Shown here piece after piece: positions 49,046-58,630 of a stretch of 64,000 bases of DNA. Below the pieces are notes generated by a model. It was not told the DNA's origin and did not search any database. It saw only the letters and a list, made by a program, of their open reading frames with translations. The number at the start of each line of letters is the position of its first letter. The stretch's first letter is position 1. The DNA is taken from assembly GCF_018424685.1 (NCBI RefSeq), contig NZ_QTKX01000004.1, forward strand, positions 1 to 64,000. The letters are read 5' to 3'. The stretch is from Mesobacillus boroniphilus (GTDB taxonomy: Bacteria; Bacillota; Bacilli; Bacillales; Cytobacillaceae). A program made the translations under genes and the position numbers.

Positions 49046-49068
49046 TTTTAAAGGAGGTGCGCATCTAG

Positions 49069-49434
49069 ATGGCACGTATTGCTGGTGTAGATATTCCACG
49101 TGAAAAGCGTGTAGTTATTGCTTTAACATACATTTACGGAATTGGCAGATCAACTGCTGAGAAGGTTCTAGCTGATGCTGGTGTTTCTCAAGACACTCGT
49201 GTTCGCGATCTTACTGAAGAGGAACTTAACAAAATCCGTGATATCATTGACAAACTAAAGGTTGAAGGTGACCTTCGCCGTGAAATCTCATTAAACATCA
49301 AACGTCTAATGGAGATTGGTTCATATCGTGGCTTGCGTCATCGTCGTGGCTTGCCTGTTCGCGGTCAAAACACGAAGAACAACGCACGTACTCGTAAAGG
49401 TCCACGTAAGACTGTAGCTAACAAGAAAAAATAA
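49069..49434 (+). CDS. rpsM: 30S ribosomal protein S13
   Basis: S13 contacts the P-site tRNA and L5. The 121-residue protein begins [26 protein letters not shown] and has the basic C-terminal tail ([17 protein letters not shown]). AAAGGAGGTGCGCATCTAG precedes the ATG. Confidence 0.98.
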   Translation: MARIAGVDIPREKRVVIALTYIYGIGRSTAEKVLADAGVSQDTRVRDLTEEELNKIRDIIDKLKVEGDLRREISLNIKRLMEIGSYRGLRHRRGLPVRGQNTKNNARTRKGPRKTVANKKK

Positions 49435-49458
49435 TCCGTAAAGGAGGGTAACATTTAA

Positions 49459-49848
<390 letters not shown>

Positions 49849-50023
49849 TTTTTCTGTATAGAATTTGTAGTCCTGTCTATAATGGGATATGATACAAATA
49901 TTTTCTAGGTATACAGAAATCATTAATCCAGTTGTTGTGCACAAACGGGAACGTATACATGGGGGAATTTCGGTAAGGTAAGAACCTGCCGGGGTTTCGA
50001 CGTTTTGAAGGAGGGTATATTTG

Positions 50024-50968
50024 ATGATCGAAATAGAAAAACCAAAAATCGAAACGGTTGAGATCAGCGATGATGCCAAGTACGGCAAGTTTGTCGTAGA
50101 ACCGCTTGAGCGTGGATATGGTACAACTTTGGGTAACTCCTTACGTCGTATCCTATTATCCTCACTCCCAGGTGCAGCTGTCACATCGATTCAAATCGAT
50201 GGAGTACTTCATGAGTTCTCAACAATTGAAGGCGTCGTAGAAGATGTAACATCAATCATTCTAAACGTTAAGAAATTAGCGTTGAAAATCTACTCTGATG
50301 AAGAGAAGACACTTGAAATCGACCTACAGGGTGAGGGTCCAGTAACTGCAGCTGCAATCACGCATGACAGTGATGTTGAAATCCTTAATCCGGATCTTCC
50401 TATCGCTACTCTTTCAAGTAAAGGTTCATTGCGTATGCGCTTGACTGCAAGAAGAGGCCGCGGATACAATCCTGCTGACCAAAACAAGCGGGAAGACCAG
50501 CCGATCGGTGTCATTCCAATCGACTCAATCTATACGCCGGTTTCACGCGTATCTTATCAAGTAGAAAACACACGTGTAGGGCAAATGACAAATTATGACA
50601 AGCTGGTATTTGACGTATGGACAGATGGCAGCACTGGTCCTAAGGAAGCTATTGCACTAGGTTCAAAGATCCTGACTGAGCACTTGAACATTTTCGTTGG
50701 TTTGACTGACGAAGCTCAAAACGCTGAGATCATGGTAGAGAAAGAAGAAGATCAAAAAGAAAAAGTTCTGGAAATGACAATTGAAGAACTTGACCTTTCT
50801 GTTCGTTCATATAACTGCTTAAAGCGTGCCGGTATCAACACTGTCCAGGAGCTTGCTCATAAGACAGAGGAAGATATGATGAAGGTTCGTAACCTTGGCA
50901 GAAAATCACTAGAAGAAGTAAAAGCAAAACTAGAAGAGCTAGGCTTAGGCTTACGCAAAGATGACTAG
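50024..50968 (+). CDS. rpoA: RNA polymerase alpha subunit
   Basis: Alpha dimerises to start polymerase assembly. The 314-residue protein has the N-terminal domain ([30 protein letters not shown]) and the C-terminal domain that binds UP elements and activators ([39 protein letters not shown]). The ATG at 50024 gives [14 protein letters not shown] as in B. subtilis; the TTG one codon earlier is less likely. GAAGGAGGGTATAT precedes it. Confidence 0.98.
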   Translation: MIEIEKPKIETVEISDDAKYGKFVVEPLERGYGTTLGNSLRRILLSSLPGAAVTSIQIDGVLHEFSTIEGVVEDVTSIILNVKKLALKIYSDEEKTLEIDLQGEGPVTAAAITHDSDVEILNPDLPIATLSSKGSLRMRLTARRGRGYNPADQNKREDQPIGVIPIDSIYTPVSRVSYQVENTRVGQMTNYDKLVFDVWTDGSTGPKEAIALGSKILTEHLNIFVGLTDEAQNAEIMVEKEEDQKEKVLEMTIEELDLSVRSYNCLKRAGINTVQELAHKTEEDMMKVRNLGRKSLEEVKAKLEELGLGLRKDD

Positions 50969-51023
50969 TTAATGCAGATTAACTAGGCATTTTGCTGTCA
51001 GTACTAAAACTGCCGGCTTATGA

Positions 51024-51410
<387 letters not shown>

Positions 51411-51429
51411 TACCATTAAACACTCGAGC

Positions 51430-51477
51430 AAGGGCGATGGACAGTTTATACAAACTTGTTTCATCCCCTTTTTTTCT
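51430..51477 (+). terminator. Terminator of the S10-spc-alpha cluster
   Basis: AAGGGCGATG and CATCCCCTT pair with one bulge; inside them ACAGTTT and AAACTTGT pair again. Seven T follow. Confidence 0.85.
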
Positions 51478-51612
51478 TATTTACAGTATCTGTCGAAAAC
51501 TAAAAAAGCAGCACAAGCCAAAACGAGCGTTATGATGAGCAGGCCACTAGGAAAGAAGAGTTCACTGGCCCCATCGGCCGGTTACTTCAGGCCATTCCTG
51601 AATCGCTAAGGG

Positions 51613-51635
51613 ATAGATGGTTCATCTATTTTTTA
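51613..51635 (+). terminator. Second terminator-like hairpin after rplQ
   Basis: ATAGATG GTT CATCTAT followed by a T run, about 140 bp after the first terminator. No gene is seen between the two. Confidence 0.65.
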
Positions 51636-51658
51636 ACCGGAGCTGTTCTGCCTGTCTC

Positions 51659-51743
51659 GTCTAGCTCATGCACTTCTCCCCCAGGCCTTTAAGGACCTGC
51701 AGTTTGCGGATTGCTTCCGCCCGGGGAGAGGTGCAGGCTTTTT
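51659..51743 (+). repeat. Long hairpin element before ecfA1
   Basis: TCTAGCT at the left is followed by TGCACTTCTCCCC, which pairs with GGGGAGAGGTGCA near the right end (one wobble). The middle is about 40 nt and the element ends GGCTTTTTTT. The plan (TCTAGCT, GC-rich arm, middle, complementary arm, GCTTTT) is that of the dispersed repeat family, but the arm sequence differs. It could equally be a terminator or an attenuator for the ecf genes. Confidence 0.55.
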
Positions 51744-51764
51744 TTATATACAAAGATATTTTTG

Positions 51765-51770
51765 TATAAT
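51765..51770 (+). promoter_or_regulatory. Candidate -10 of the ecf operon promoter
   Basis: TATAAT, 57 bp before the ecfA1 ATG; the matching -35 region is AT-only and poor. Confidence 0.5.
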
Positions 51771-51827
51771 AGCAATGGCAAATATAAAGAGAAGAGTCAG
51801 TTAAGAAGAGTTGAGAGGAGGGCGGAG

Positions 51828-52667
51828 ATGAGTAAACCCTTAGTTAGAATTGAAAAAGTATCTTTCAGTTATGAAGGGCAGCAGACTCCCGCATTAAAAA
51901 ATATCAGCTTTGATATTTTAGAAGGAGAGTGGCTGGCGATTGTCGGGCATAATGGTTCTGGAAAATCGACGCTTGCAAAGCTTTTGAACGGCCTTCAATT
52001 TCCGCACGAAGGTTCGATTGAGGTATGTGGGATCATTTTGTCAGAGGATACAGTTTGGGATGTCAGAGGAAATGTAGGAATGGTTTTTCAAAATCCTGAT
52101 AACCAGTTTGTTGGAACGACGGTTAGGGATGATGTGGCTTTTGGTCTGGAAAATCACGGCATACCAAGAGAAATAATGGTAGAGCGCGTGCAGTCTTCAC
52201 TTGATAAAGTCAATATGGGAACCTTTCTAAATCAAGAGCCGCACCATCTGTCTGGCGGCCAAAAACAGCGTGTTGCCATTGCGGGTGTCCTGGCATTGCA
52301 GCCGTCAATCATTATTCTGGATGAAGCAACATCCATGCTCGATCCAAGAGGCCGTGCAGAGGTGATAGAAACCATTCGTGAGCTGAAAGATCGTGAGAAC
52401 ATAACGGTCATTTCGATTACCCACGATCTTGAAGAAGCTGCGAAAGCTGATAGGATCATTGTCATGAACAAAGGGGAGCTATACCGTGAAGGAACCCCCG
52501 AGGAAATTTTTGAAATGGATGAAGAGCTGATTAAGCTGGGGCTGGATATTCCCTTCCCTGTAAAAATGAGCAAGATCATGCGTGAAAAAGGAATTGCCCT
52601 TAATAAATCTTATTTAACAGAAGAAGAGCTGGTGACGGAATTATGGACATCTCACTCAAAAATGTAG
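51828..52667 (+). CDS. ecfA1: EcfA1, ATPase of the energy-coupling factor transporter
   Basis: One of two ATPases that power uptake of vitamins and metals through interchangeable substrate-binding S components. The 279-residue protein has Walker [10 protein letters not shown] (40-48), signature [13 protein letters not shown], Walker [13 protein letters not shown] and the switch His (SITHD). The ATG at 51828 ([16 protein letters not shown]) follows GAGAGGAGGGCGGAG; the 39 upstream codons cross the promoter. It overlaps ecfA2 by 25 bp. No S component is in this window, so this is a shared module. Confidence 0.96.
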   Translation: MSKPLVRIEKVSFSYEGQQTPALKNISFDILEGEWLAIVGHNGSGKSTLAKLLNGLQFPHEGSIEVCGIILSEDTVWDVRGNVGMVFQNPDNQFVGTTVRDDVAFGLENHGIPREIMVERVQSSLDKVNMGTFLNQEPHHLSGGQKQRVAIAGVLALQPSIIILDEATSMLDPRGRAEVIETIRELKDRENITVISITHDLEEAAKADRIIVMNKGELYREGTPEEIFEMDEELIKLGLDIPFPVKMSKIMREKGIALNKSYLTEEELVTELWTSHSKM

Positions 52668-53512
52668 AATATCGTTACCAGGCTGATTCGCCATTCGAGC
52701 GCCTCGCTATCTCAGATGTATCCATCGATATACCTTCCGGAACGTATCTTGCGGTTATTGGCCATACGGGTTCAGGGAAGTCTACAGTCCTTCAACACTT
52801 GAATGCTCTATTGAAACCGACTAAAGGCTCTGTACTAATCGGCAGCAGGGAAATCAAGGCTGGCAGGAAAGAGAAAAATTTGAAGGGTGTCCGCGAAAAG
52901 GTGGGCATTGTCTTCCAGTTCCCGGAACACCAGTTATTCGAGGAGACGGTCGAAAAAGATATTATGTTTGGCCCGATGAATTTTGGCGTTACTGAGCGGG
53001 AAGCGAAGGCACGGGCAAGAACCGCAATCAATCTGGTCGGATTACCTGAAGAAATCCTTGAAAAATCACCATTCGATCTTTCAGGCGGGCAAATGCGCCG
53101 TGTGGCGATTGCTGGAGTACTGGCAATGGAGCCAGAGGTCATTGTTTTGGACGAGCCTACTGCGGGGCTGGATCCACGCGGACGCAAAGAAATTATGGAC
53201 TTATTTTATTCACTTCATAAAAAAAGAGATTTATCTACTGTTCTCGTTACCCACAGCATGGAAGATGCTGCCCGCTATGCGGATGAAATAGTTGTCATGC
53301 ATCAAGGGAAGGTTTTTACAAAAGGAACTCCTGACCATATTTTCTCGGATCCCAAGGCATTGATTGAATTGGGCCTCGATGTACCCGAAGTAGTTGGATT
53401 GCAGTTAAAGATCGAAGAAGCTTTCAAAACTAAATTTAGCAAAATCAGCCTTTCCGAGGAAGAACTCGCTGTAATGGTAGCAGAGTTTATGGAAGGGGGC
53501 GGTCCACAATGA
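52643..53512 (+). CDS. ecfA2: EcfA2, second ATPase of the energy-coupling factor transporter
   Basis: Pairs with EcfA1. The 289-residue protein has Walker [10 protein letters not shown] (40-48), signature [13 protein letters not shown], Walker [13 protein letters not shown] and VTHSMED. The ATG lies in the end of ecfA1, with GAAGAAGAGCTGGTGACGG as a weak site, so it probably depends on translation of ecfA1. Its end overlaps ecfT by 4 bp (ATGA). Confidence 0.96.
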   Translation: MDISLKNVEYRYQADSPFERLAISDVSIDIPSGTYLAVIGHTGSGKSTVLQHLNALLKPTKGSVLIGSREIKAGRKEKNLKGVREKVGIVFQFPEHQLFEETVEKDIMFGPMNFGVTEREAKARARTAINLVGLPEEILEKSPFDLSGGQMRRVAIAGVLAMEPEVIVLDEPTAGLDPRGRKEIMDLFYSLHKKRDLSTVLVTHSMEDAARYADEIVVMHQGKVFTKGTPDHIFSDPKALIELGLDVPEVVGLQLKIEEAFKTKFSKISLSEEELAVMVAEFMEGGGPQ

Positions 53513-54306
53513 TGGAGAAAATGATTTTTGGCCGTTATGTGCCGGGAGACTCCATCCTTCATCGGGTGGATCCGCGATCCAAGTTGATCACCGTTTTCCT
53601 GTTCGTCATCGTCGTTTTTATCGCGAACAATGTAGTTACGTATGGAGTTTTGGCCGCTTATACTCTTATTATGGTAGGGCTCTCAAAGGTTCCGCTAAGA
53701 TTTTTATACGGCGGGCTCAAGCCGGTATTTTTGCTGGTGATTTTCACGTTCCTGCTCCATATCTTCATGACAAAAGAAGGCGATGTCATCTTCGAATTGG
53801 GATGGCTGAAAATATATGAAGAAGGGCTAAGGCAGGGGATCTTCATTTCACTAAGGTTCCTGCTGCTGATTTTGATCACGTCACTATTGACCTTGACCAC
53901 TACTCCAATCGAAATCACGGACGGACTGGAGACATTGCTGAATCCTTTAAAGAAGTTCAAATTCCCCGTCCATGAGTTGGCGTTGATGATGTCGATTTCC
54001 TTGAGGTTCATTCCGACGCTCATGCAGGAGACCGACAAAATCATGAAGGCTCAAACTGCCAGGGGAGTGGAGTATAACAGCGGTCCGATCAAAGAGCGAA
54101 TCAAAGCAATTGTCCCATTGCTGATCCCGCTATTCATCAGTTCGTTCAAGCGGGCTGAGGAACTCGCAATCGCAATGGAAGCACGTGGCTATAAGGGCGG
54201 AGAAGGACGAACAAAATACCGCCAGCTGACATGGGGCCTGCCGGATACTTTGCTGATTCTGTTCCTGGCTGCAGTCACGGTTCTATTAATTGTCTTAAGA
54301 GGGTAA
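53509..54306 (+). CDS. ecfT: EcfT, membrane coupling component of the ECF transporter
   Basis: EcfT joins the two ATPases to an S component. The 265-residue protein has several membrane spans and the two Ala-Arg-Gly coupling motifs (TARGVEY and EARGYKGG) in its cytosolic helices. It overlaps ecfA2 by 4 bp; GGAAGGGGGCGG is the site. truA begins 5 bp after its stop. Confidence 0.95.
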   Translation: MMEKMIFGRYVPGDSILHRVDPRSKLITVFLFVIVVFIANNVVTYGVLAAYTLIMVGLSKVPLRFLYGGLKPVFLLVIFTFLLHIFMTKEGDVIFELGWLKIYEEGLRQGIFISLRFLLLILITSLLTLTTTPIEITDGLETLLNPLKKFKFPVHELALMMSISLRFIPTLMQETDKIMKAQTARGVEYNSGPIKERIKAIVPLLIPLFISSFKRAEELAIAMEARGYKGGEGRTKYRQLTWGLPDTLLILFLAAVTVLLIVLRG

Positions 54307-54311
54307 TCATT

Positions 54312-55082
54312 ATGCCACGAATTAAATGCACAATTTCATACGATGGCACCGGTTTTTCCGGCTACCAGGTACAACCTGCCAAAAGGACTGTCCAGGGTGA
54401 GTTGGAAAAGGTGCTGGAAAAGTTGAATAAGGGTACAAGCATCAGGGTCAGTGCATCAGGTCGTACAGACGCAGGAGTACATGCCCGCGGCCAGGTTATC
54501 CATTTTGATACAACGCTCGAAATTGAGCCTGCCAGGTGGCAAATCGCCCTTAATTCATTATTGCCAGATGATATTGCCGTTAGCTCAGTTGAAATTACCA
54601 GACCGGATTTTCATGCGCGCTTTGACGCAGTTGGCAAGGAGTACCGTTATTTTTTGCTGCTATCTAAGCACCGGGATCCTTTCCAGCGGAATTATGCCTA
54701 CCAGTTCCAGTATGAACTTGATCCTGACGCGATGAGGGAAGCTAGCAAACAGCTTATAGGGACACATGATTTCACTAGTTTTTGCTCAGCCAAAACAGAA
54801 GTAGAGGACAAGGTCAGGACGTTGAAGGAAATCGATTTTTACGAAGAGAAAGGCTTGCTTGTGTTCAGGTTTGTCGGAGATGGATTTTTGTACAATATGG
54901 TAAGGATCCTTGTAGGGACATTGCTAGAGGTAGGAACAGGCAAGAGAGCAGCCGACAGCATGCTGCAGCTGCTCGGAGGCCTAGACCGCACCCAGGCCGG
55001 CAAGACTGCTCCTGGACACGGACTGTACCTTTGGAAGGTTTTTTATGACGGAGAAGATCATCAATTCGAAAATAAATTATAA
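54312..55082 (+). CDS. truA: tRNA pseudouridine synthase A
   Basis: TruA makes pseudouridine at tRNA positions 38-40. The 256-residue product has the catalytic Asp53 in [16 protein letters not shown], and GKEYRYFL and [24 protein letters not shown] in the usual order. The ATG at 54312 ([19 protein letters not shown]) follows AGAGGGTAATC; the open frame extends back into ecfT and is rejected. It is co-transcribed with the ecf genes. Confidence 0.96.
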   Translation: MPRIKCTISYDGTGFSGYQVQPAKRTVQGELEKVLEKLNKGTSIRVSASGRTDAGVHARGQVIHFDTTLEIEPARWQIALNSLLPDDIAVSSVEITRPDFHARFDAVGKEYRYFLLLSKHRDPFQRNYAYQFQYELDPDAMREASKQLIGTHDFTSFCSAKTEVEDKVRTLKEIDFYEEKGLLVFRFVGDGFLYNMVRILVGTLLEVGTGKRAADSMLQLLGGLDRTQAGKTAPGHGLYLWKVFYDGEDHQFENKL

Positions 55083-55110
55083 AAAAACGATATGACAACT
55101 AATCCTGGTG

Positions 55111-55139
55111 TTGACAATCTCTCAACCACAGGTTAAGAT
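55111..55139 (+). promoter_or_regulatory. Promoter of rplM-rpsI
   Basis: TTGACA, a 17-nt spacer and TAAGAT, about 25 bp before the L13 leader. Confidence 0.75.
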
Positions 55140-55154
55140 ATCATATGTATGTAT

Positions 55155-55200
55155 TTTAAACCCACGATCAGCCCCGGAAGAGCTTTATCGTGTTTGAAAA
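55155..55200 (+). promoter_or_regulatory. L13 leader RNA
   Basis: CACGAT and ATCGTG close a hairpin with AGCCCCGGAAGAGCT inside and AAACC before it. Its form and place before rplM fit the L13 leader known in Firmicutes, thought to respond to L13. Confidence 0.7.
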
Positions 55201-55250
55201 TATACCAAAAATGAACTTGATTTTTTTTTGACTATTTAGGAGGGAAACTC

Positions 55251-55688
55251 ATGCGTACAACGTTTATGGCAAATGCCAACAATATCGAGCGTAAATGGTA
55301 CGTAGTTGATGCTGCAGGCAAGACTCTAGGTCGCCTTTCTACTGAAGTTGCAGCTATTCTACGTGGTAAACATAAACCAACTTTCACACCACATGTTGAC
55401 ACTGGTGATCACGTAATCATCATCAACGCTTCACAGATCGAACTTACTGGTAAGAAACTTACTGATAAAATCTACTACCGCCACACAATGCACCCAGGTG
55501 GATTGAAGCAAAGAACAGCTCTTGAAATGCGTACGAACTACGCTGAAAAGATGCTTGAACTTGCAATCAAAGGCATGCTTCCAAAGAACTCTCTTGGACG
55601 CCAAATGTTTAAAAAGCTTCATGTATATGCTGGTAACGAGCATCCACATCAAGCACAACAACCTGAAGTTTACGAACTTCGCGGATAA
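55251..55688 (+). CDS. rplM: 50S ribosomal protein L13
   Basis: An early assembly protein of the large subunit, 145 residues. It begins [25 protein letters not shown] as in B. subtilis, and contains [34 protein letters not shown] precedes the ATG. rpsI follows after 20 bp. Confidence 0.98.
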   Translation: MRTTFMANANNIERKWYVVDAAGKTLGRLSTEVAAILRGKHKPTFTPHVDTGDHVIIINASQIELTGKKLTDKIYYRHTMHPGGLKQRTALEMRTNYAEKMLELAIKGMLPKNSLGRQMFKKLHVYAGNEHPHQAQQPEVYELRG

Positions 55689-55708
55689 TTATTAAGGAGG
55701 TAATTAAC

Positions 55709-56101
55709 TTGGCACAGGTTCAATATATCGGTACCGGTCGTCGTAAGAGCTCCGTTGCACGAGTTCGTTTAGTACCAGGCACTGGAAAAATTACAATCAA
55801 CGATCGTGAAATTGAAGATTATATCCCATTCGCAGCTCTACGTGAAGTAGTTAAGCAGCCGCTTGTTGCTACTGAAACTGTAGGAAGCTACGATATCCAC
55901 GTTAACGTAAATGGCGGTGGATACACTGGCCAGGCTGGCGCAATCCGCCACGGTATCGCTCGTGCGTTACTTCAAGCTGACCCAGAATTCCGTCCAACAC
56001 TTAAGCGTGCTGGACTACTGACTCGTGACGCTCGTATGAAAGAACGTAAGAAATACGGTCTTAAAGGCGCTCGTCGTGCACCTCAGTTCTCAAAGCGTTA
56101 A
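55709..56101 (+). CDS. rpsI: 30S ribosomal protein S9
   Basis: S9 reaches the P-site tRNA with its C-terminal Lys-Arg tail (here QFSKR). The 130-residue protein begins (M)[20 protein letters not shown] from a TTG codon, with AAGGAGGTAATTAAC before it. Last gene of the ribosomal clusters. Confidence 0.97.
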   Translation: MAQVQYIGTGRRKSSVARVRLVPGTGKITINDREIEDYIPFAALREVVKQPLVATETVGSYDIHVNVNGGGYTGQAGAIRHGIARALLQADPEFRPTLKRAGLLTRDARMKERKKYGLKGARRAPQFSKR

Positions 56102-56115
56102 TTTCTACGCTTCGG

Positions 56116-56150
56116 AAGACTCTCAACCTTTTGGTTGGGGGTCTTTTTTA
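56116..56150 (+). terminator. Terminator of rplM-rpsI
   Basis: AGACTCTCAACC TTTT GGTTGGGGGTCT and a long T run. Confidence 0.92.
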
Positions 56151-56456
56151 TTTTTTAGGAAATATAAAATTTATTTATTTGTGGATAACTACAAGTAGTC
56201 TTCTTAATCTAGCTACAGCGCCTAGCCCCTCTAGTCGCTTGTCTAGCTGCGGCTCCTAACTCCTCGAGACACTTCGATCCTGCCAATGAAGTCAAAGAAC
56301 GCCTTCACTGTCAGGCCCTCCAGCGCATGTCGGAGTTGGGCAGTCGCCTCCGCTTTTCGAGTTCGGTCCGCCCAATGAAGTCAAAGAACGACTTCACTGG
56401 TCGGCCCTCCAGCGCTTGTCGGGGCTGAATGAGGCACTTGCGCTTTTTGTTCTGTG
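56149..56456 (+). repeat. Composite dispersed repeat R5: copy inserted within a copy, with DnaA-box flank
   Basis: 56149-56207 is an AT-rich flank with a perfect DnaA box (TGTGGATAA, 56180-56188). The outer copy begins at 56208 and breaks off at 56240; a whole second copy lies at 56241-56358. The outer copy then resumes with CGGTCCGCCCAATGAAG at 56364 and runs to about 56446. The whole flank-plus-copy unit also exists at 61118-61293. Confidence 0.85.
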
Positions 56457-56559
56457 ACTGAGCGGATTTGGTAATAACGCTCAGTATTAATCTGTGTGTG
56501 AAAGACTTTCCGAGAGGATTTGCTGGTTAACTGGAAAAAAACACACGGAATTTCTAGTT

Positions 56560-56714
56560 CGCCAATAAAATTCGATTTTCGCCAATAAAAAATTATTTTC
56601 GCCAATAAAATTAGAAAAGCGCCAATAAAATTGTGAAAAGCGTCAATAAAATTGTGAAAAGCGCCAATAAAATTGTGAAAAGCGCCAATAAAATTGTGAA
56701 AAGCGTGAATAAAA
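56560..56714 (+). repeat. Eight-unit tandem repeat with 20/21-bp period
   Basis: The unit CGCCAATAAAATTGTGAAAAG begins at 56560, 56580, 56600, 56620, 56641, 56662, 56683 and 56704, giving a period of 20 for three steps and 21 for four. The CG(C/T)(C/G)AATAAAA core is kept in all units, and the linker is least alike in the first three. It lies between rpsI and the acidic gene on the other strand. Bases 56715-56854 show nothing else. Confidence 0.92.
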
Positions 56715-56854
56715 TTTTTCAAGTGTAATAAACAGTTGTTGACGAGCTGTTTGTATTGCAATTATTGCTGTTTTTTTTCTGAAAGTAAGTTGGATCAATG
56801 AGTATGTTGGTTATTTTGTTCTCCGAAAAGCAAAAAGCGATGAGAAACCAGCCC

Positions 56855-56888
56855 AAAAAGGCGGAGGCATCATTCTATGCCCCCGCCT
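56855..56888 (-). terminator. Terminator of the acidic-protein gene
   Basis: On the minus strand GGCGGGGGCAT and ATGCCTCCGCC pair over a 5-nt loop and are followed by five T, 8 bp after the stop codon. Confidence 0.88.
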
Positions 56889-56895
56889 AAATGCT

Positions 56896-57588
56896 TTAAC
56901 CCTCGTATCCTTGCATGGATTCCATATGGCTAGCAATCATCGCGATGATAGTAGGTGCCTCTTCCTTTGTGAAAATAAAGTTCGTTTCGTCTTTAACCAT
57001 TTCATCATCCTCGGTCCAAATCCGGTTGATGCGGCGGAGGACTCCGTCTCCCGTTTCCTCGACAAGGCCGAACTGGTAGGTAACCTCGACTTCATCCTGC
57101 TTCAAAAAGGCTGTGACCTCAGGTGTTTCCCAATCGACATCGATTTCCTCGAGGATATCGTCATCGTCTATAAACTCCGTAACGTATAGCTCATCATCCT
57201 CATCGATTCCGTCATCTTCATAATATAATGTGTCGTCATCCTCCGTTGCATAAACGACATCGAGATTGTCCTCTTCATCGTTTATGTAATCGTGGAAACC
57301 GTTGTGAACCGCATCGACAATATCATCAATATCTGAAAGAATGACACGCGCCGGCTGCTCCAGGTCTTCATCAATGGTTTCCGTGTAGAATTCCTCATTA
57401 TGCGGATCGAAATATAATATATAGAAATAGTCTCTTTCCCCATCTGCATAATCCACAAAGAACTGAATCCTTGGATGCTTCGAGCCTCTCTCAACAGCCA
57501 TCTGACCTTCCTGATCATATTTTTCGCAAATAGACTCAAGATGATCCTGCAGCTCTCCAACTACACGATCGAACCATTCCATAGACAT
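56896..57588 (-). CDS. Very acidic protein of unknown function
   Basis: Not recognised. The product has 230 residues from the chosen start (an ATG six codons earlier is possible). Nearly a third of the residues are Asp or Glu, with the densest run near 120-160 (EDDDTLYYEDDGIDEDDE). There is no signal peptide, membrane span or cysteine cluster. The ATG at 57588 has GAAGGGATGG before it on the minus strand. It lies downstream of the nuclease-protease pair on the same strand, but a hairpin separates them. An acidic DNA-mimic or metal-binding role can only be guessed. Confidence 0.85.
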   Translation of the reverse strand: MSMEWFDRVVGELQDHLESICEKYDQEGQMAVERGSKHPRIQFFVDYADGERDYFYILYFDPHNEEFYTETIDEDLEQPARVILSDIDDIVDAVHNGFHDYINDEEDNLDVVYATEDDDTLYYEDDGIDEDDELYVTEFIDDDDILEEIDVDWETPEVTAFLKQDEVEVTYQFGLVEETGDGVLRRINRIWTEDDEMVKDETNFIFTKEEAPTIIAMIASHMESMQGYEG

Positions 57589-57606
57589 AGAAATCCATCC
57601 CTTCAT

Positions 57607-57815
57607 CTTTATTCTGGATTAGCTTGCCCTGTTGGTGAAAATTCCACAATATCCTTAATAGTAAATTAGAGGAAAATCATTTTAGGTATTGGAGGGAGGC
57701 AAAGTGCAGGAGTGGAAGCTGTGCATTACCCGGTACCGCGGGGGGGGAAGCGAAAAGGGTAAAAGGAGAACCGCTGCAATCCTTATAAATAGCAAATAGC
57801 ACATGAATTTACAGC
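57607..57815. other. Spacer between acidic gene and nuclease gene
   Basis: No supported gene. On the plus strand GGAGGGAGGCAAA precedes a GTG at 57703 that opens a 31-codon frame to 57798 with an eight-G run inside it; no homologue is recognised. The promoter of the acidic gene should lie in 57607-57680, but no clear pair is seen. Confidence 0.4.
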
Positions 57816-57853
57816 AAAAACCGCCTAAGCTTTGTACGCTATCAGGCGGTTTT
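57816..57853 (-). terminator. Terminator of the protease-nuclease operon
   Basis: AAAACCGCCT and AGGCGGTTTTT pair around an 18-nt loop and end in T on the minus strand, 4 bp after the nuclease stop. The stem is also flanked by A on the other side, so it could act in both directions. Confidence 0.8.
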
Positions 57854-57856
57854 CTT

Positions 57857-58630
57857 CTATAGAGCAATCATGACTCCAGCTAATTCCGGAAAATCAATAA
57901 AAGGGTTTCGGTTTCCCTGGAGTTCCTGGATGGCTGCATTCCGATGCTTTTCGTATAGAGTAACAGGATGCTCTTGATGCCATCTAAGCAGAAGCTCAAA
58001 GTCCATTAGAGTATCAAGTTTGGTGACATCCTTATATCTTAAAGCAAAATAAAACACGGCTCTCGAAACAATACCTTTACCATACTCAGGTTCAAATTGC
58101 CCTGATTCCACCATGCCACAGCCTGTCCTTATTCCAGAAACGGCAAACTCGGGATCATAGGACTCAAAATCGTGATAGGGAAGGTTGCTCCGCATGCTAT
58201 TGCATCCAGGTTCACAGGCGAACAAGTGGTGGAGATCGCCTCGCATTGGCTCATCGCCATCAAACCAGGATTGGGGCACAACATGTTCGGTATTGAAAAG
58301 TATCTCGGAACTGGCTATGAAGCCTCCTTCTTTCAAAGTATTTATGAGCCGCAGATCCTCCTCAATTACCTCCACTGGGTCAAGATTCTGCCCAGAGTAA
58401 AGGCTCTTCAACTGAAGGTTTTCCTGCAAATCCACCCATGGATAAACGTACTCATGAGGCGAATACTTCAAATGGGATGTATGAGTTTTGACCAGCAGCG
58501 AATGGAGCTCTTCTAATGTTAAAGCAATATCACAGTAATACTCTTGACGTCTCCGAGTGTCCAGCTCTGCATCATAATATGTTTTATTCTCGATATTATG
58601 AATATACGCCTCACTAGCAGACAGGATCAT
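57857..58630 (-). CDS. EndoI-family (beta-beta-alpha metal) nuclease without signal peptide
   Basis: Endonuclease I family enzymes cut DNA and sometimes RNA with a metal ion. The 257-residue protein has the active-site pattern: NTEHVVPQSWF (Glu115, His116), GDLHHL (132-136), CNSMRSN (Asn144, Arg147, Asn149) and the late GNRNPFIDFPE (239-249). Known members are usually secreted, but here the N-terminus (MILSASEAYIHNIEN) has no signal sequence. Its ATG overlaps the stop of the upstream intracellular protease gene by 4 bp, so the two are co-translated. The exact substrate is unknown. Confidence 0.87.
   Translation of the reverse strand: MILSASEAYIHNIENKTYYDAELDTRRRQEYYCDIALTLEELHSLLVKTHTSHLKYSPHEYVYPWVDLQENLQLKSLYSGQNLDPVEVIEEDLRLINTLKEGGFIASSEILFNTEHVVPQSWFDGDEPMRGDLHHLFACEPGCNSMRSNLPYHDFESYDPEFAVSGIRTGCGMVESGQFEPEYGKGIVSRAVFYFALRYKDVTKLDTLMDFELLLRWHQEHPVTLYEKHRNAAIQELQGNRNPFIDFPELAGVMIAL

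Noticed and set aside
56560..56714. CRISPR array
   Set aside because: Units of 20-21 bp abut with no variable spacers, and no cas genes are near.
56381..56761. 126-codon minus-strand frame with repeated HAFHNFIG units
   Set aside because: The protein repeat is only the translation of the 20/21-bp DNA tandem repeat and part of the dispersed repeat; no start site supports it.
58172..58516. 114-codon plus-strand frame opposite the EndoI gene
   Set aside because: It is the antisense shadow of the nuclease, which has conserved active-site motifs and a coupled start.
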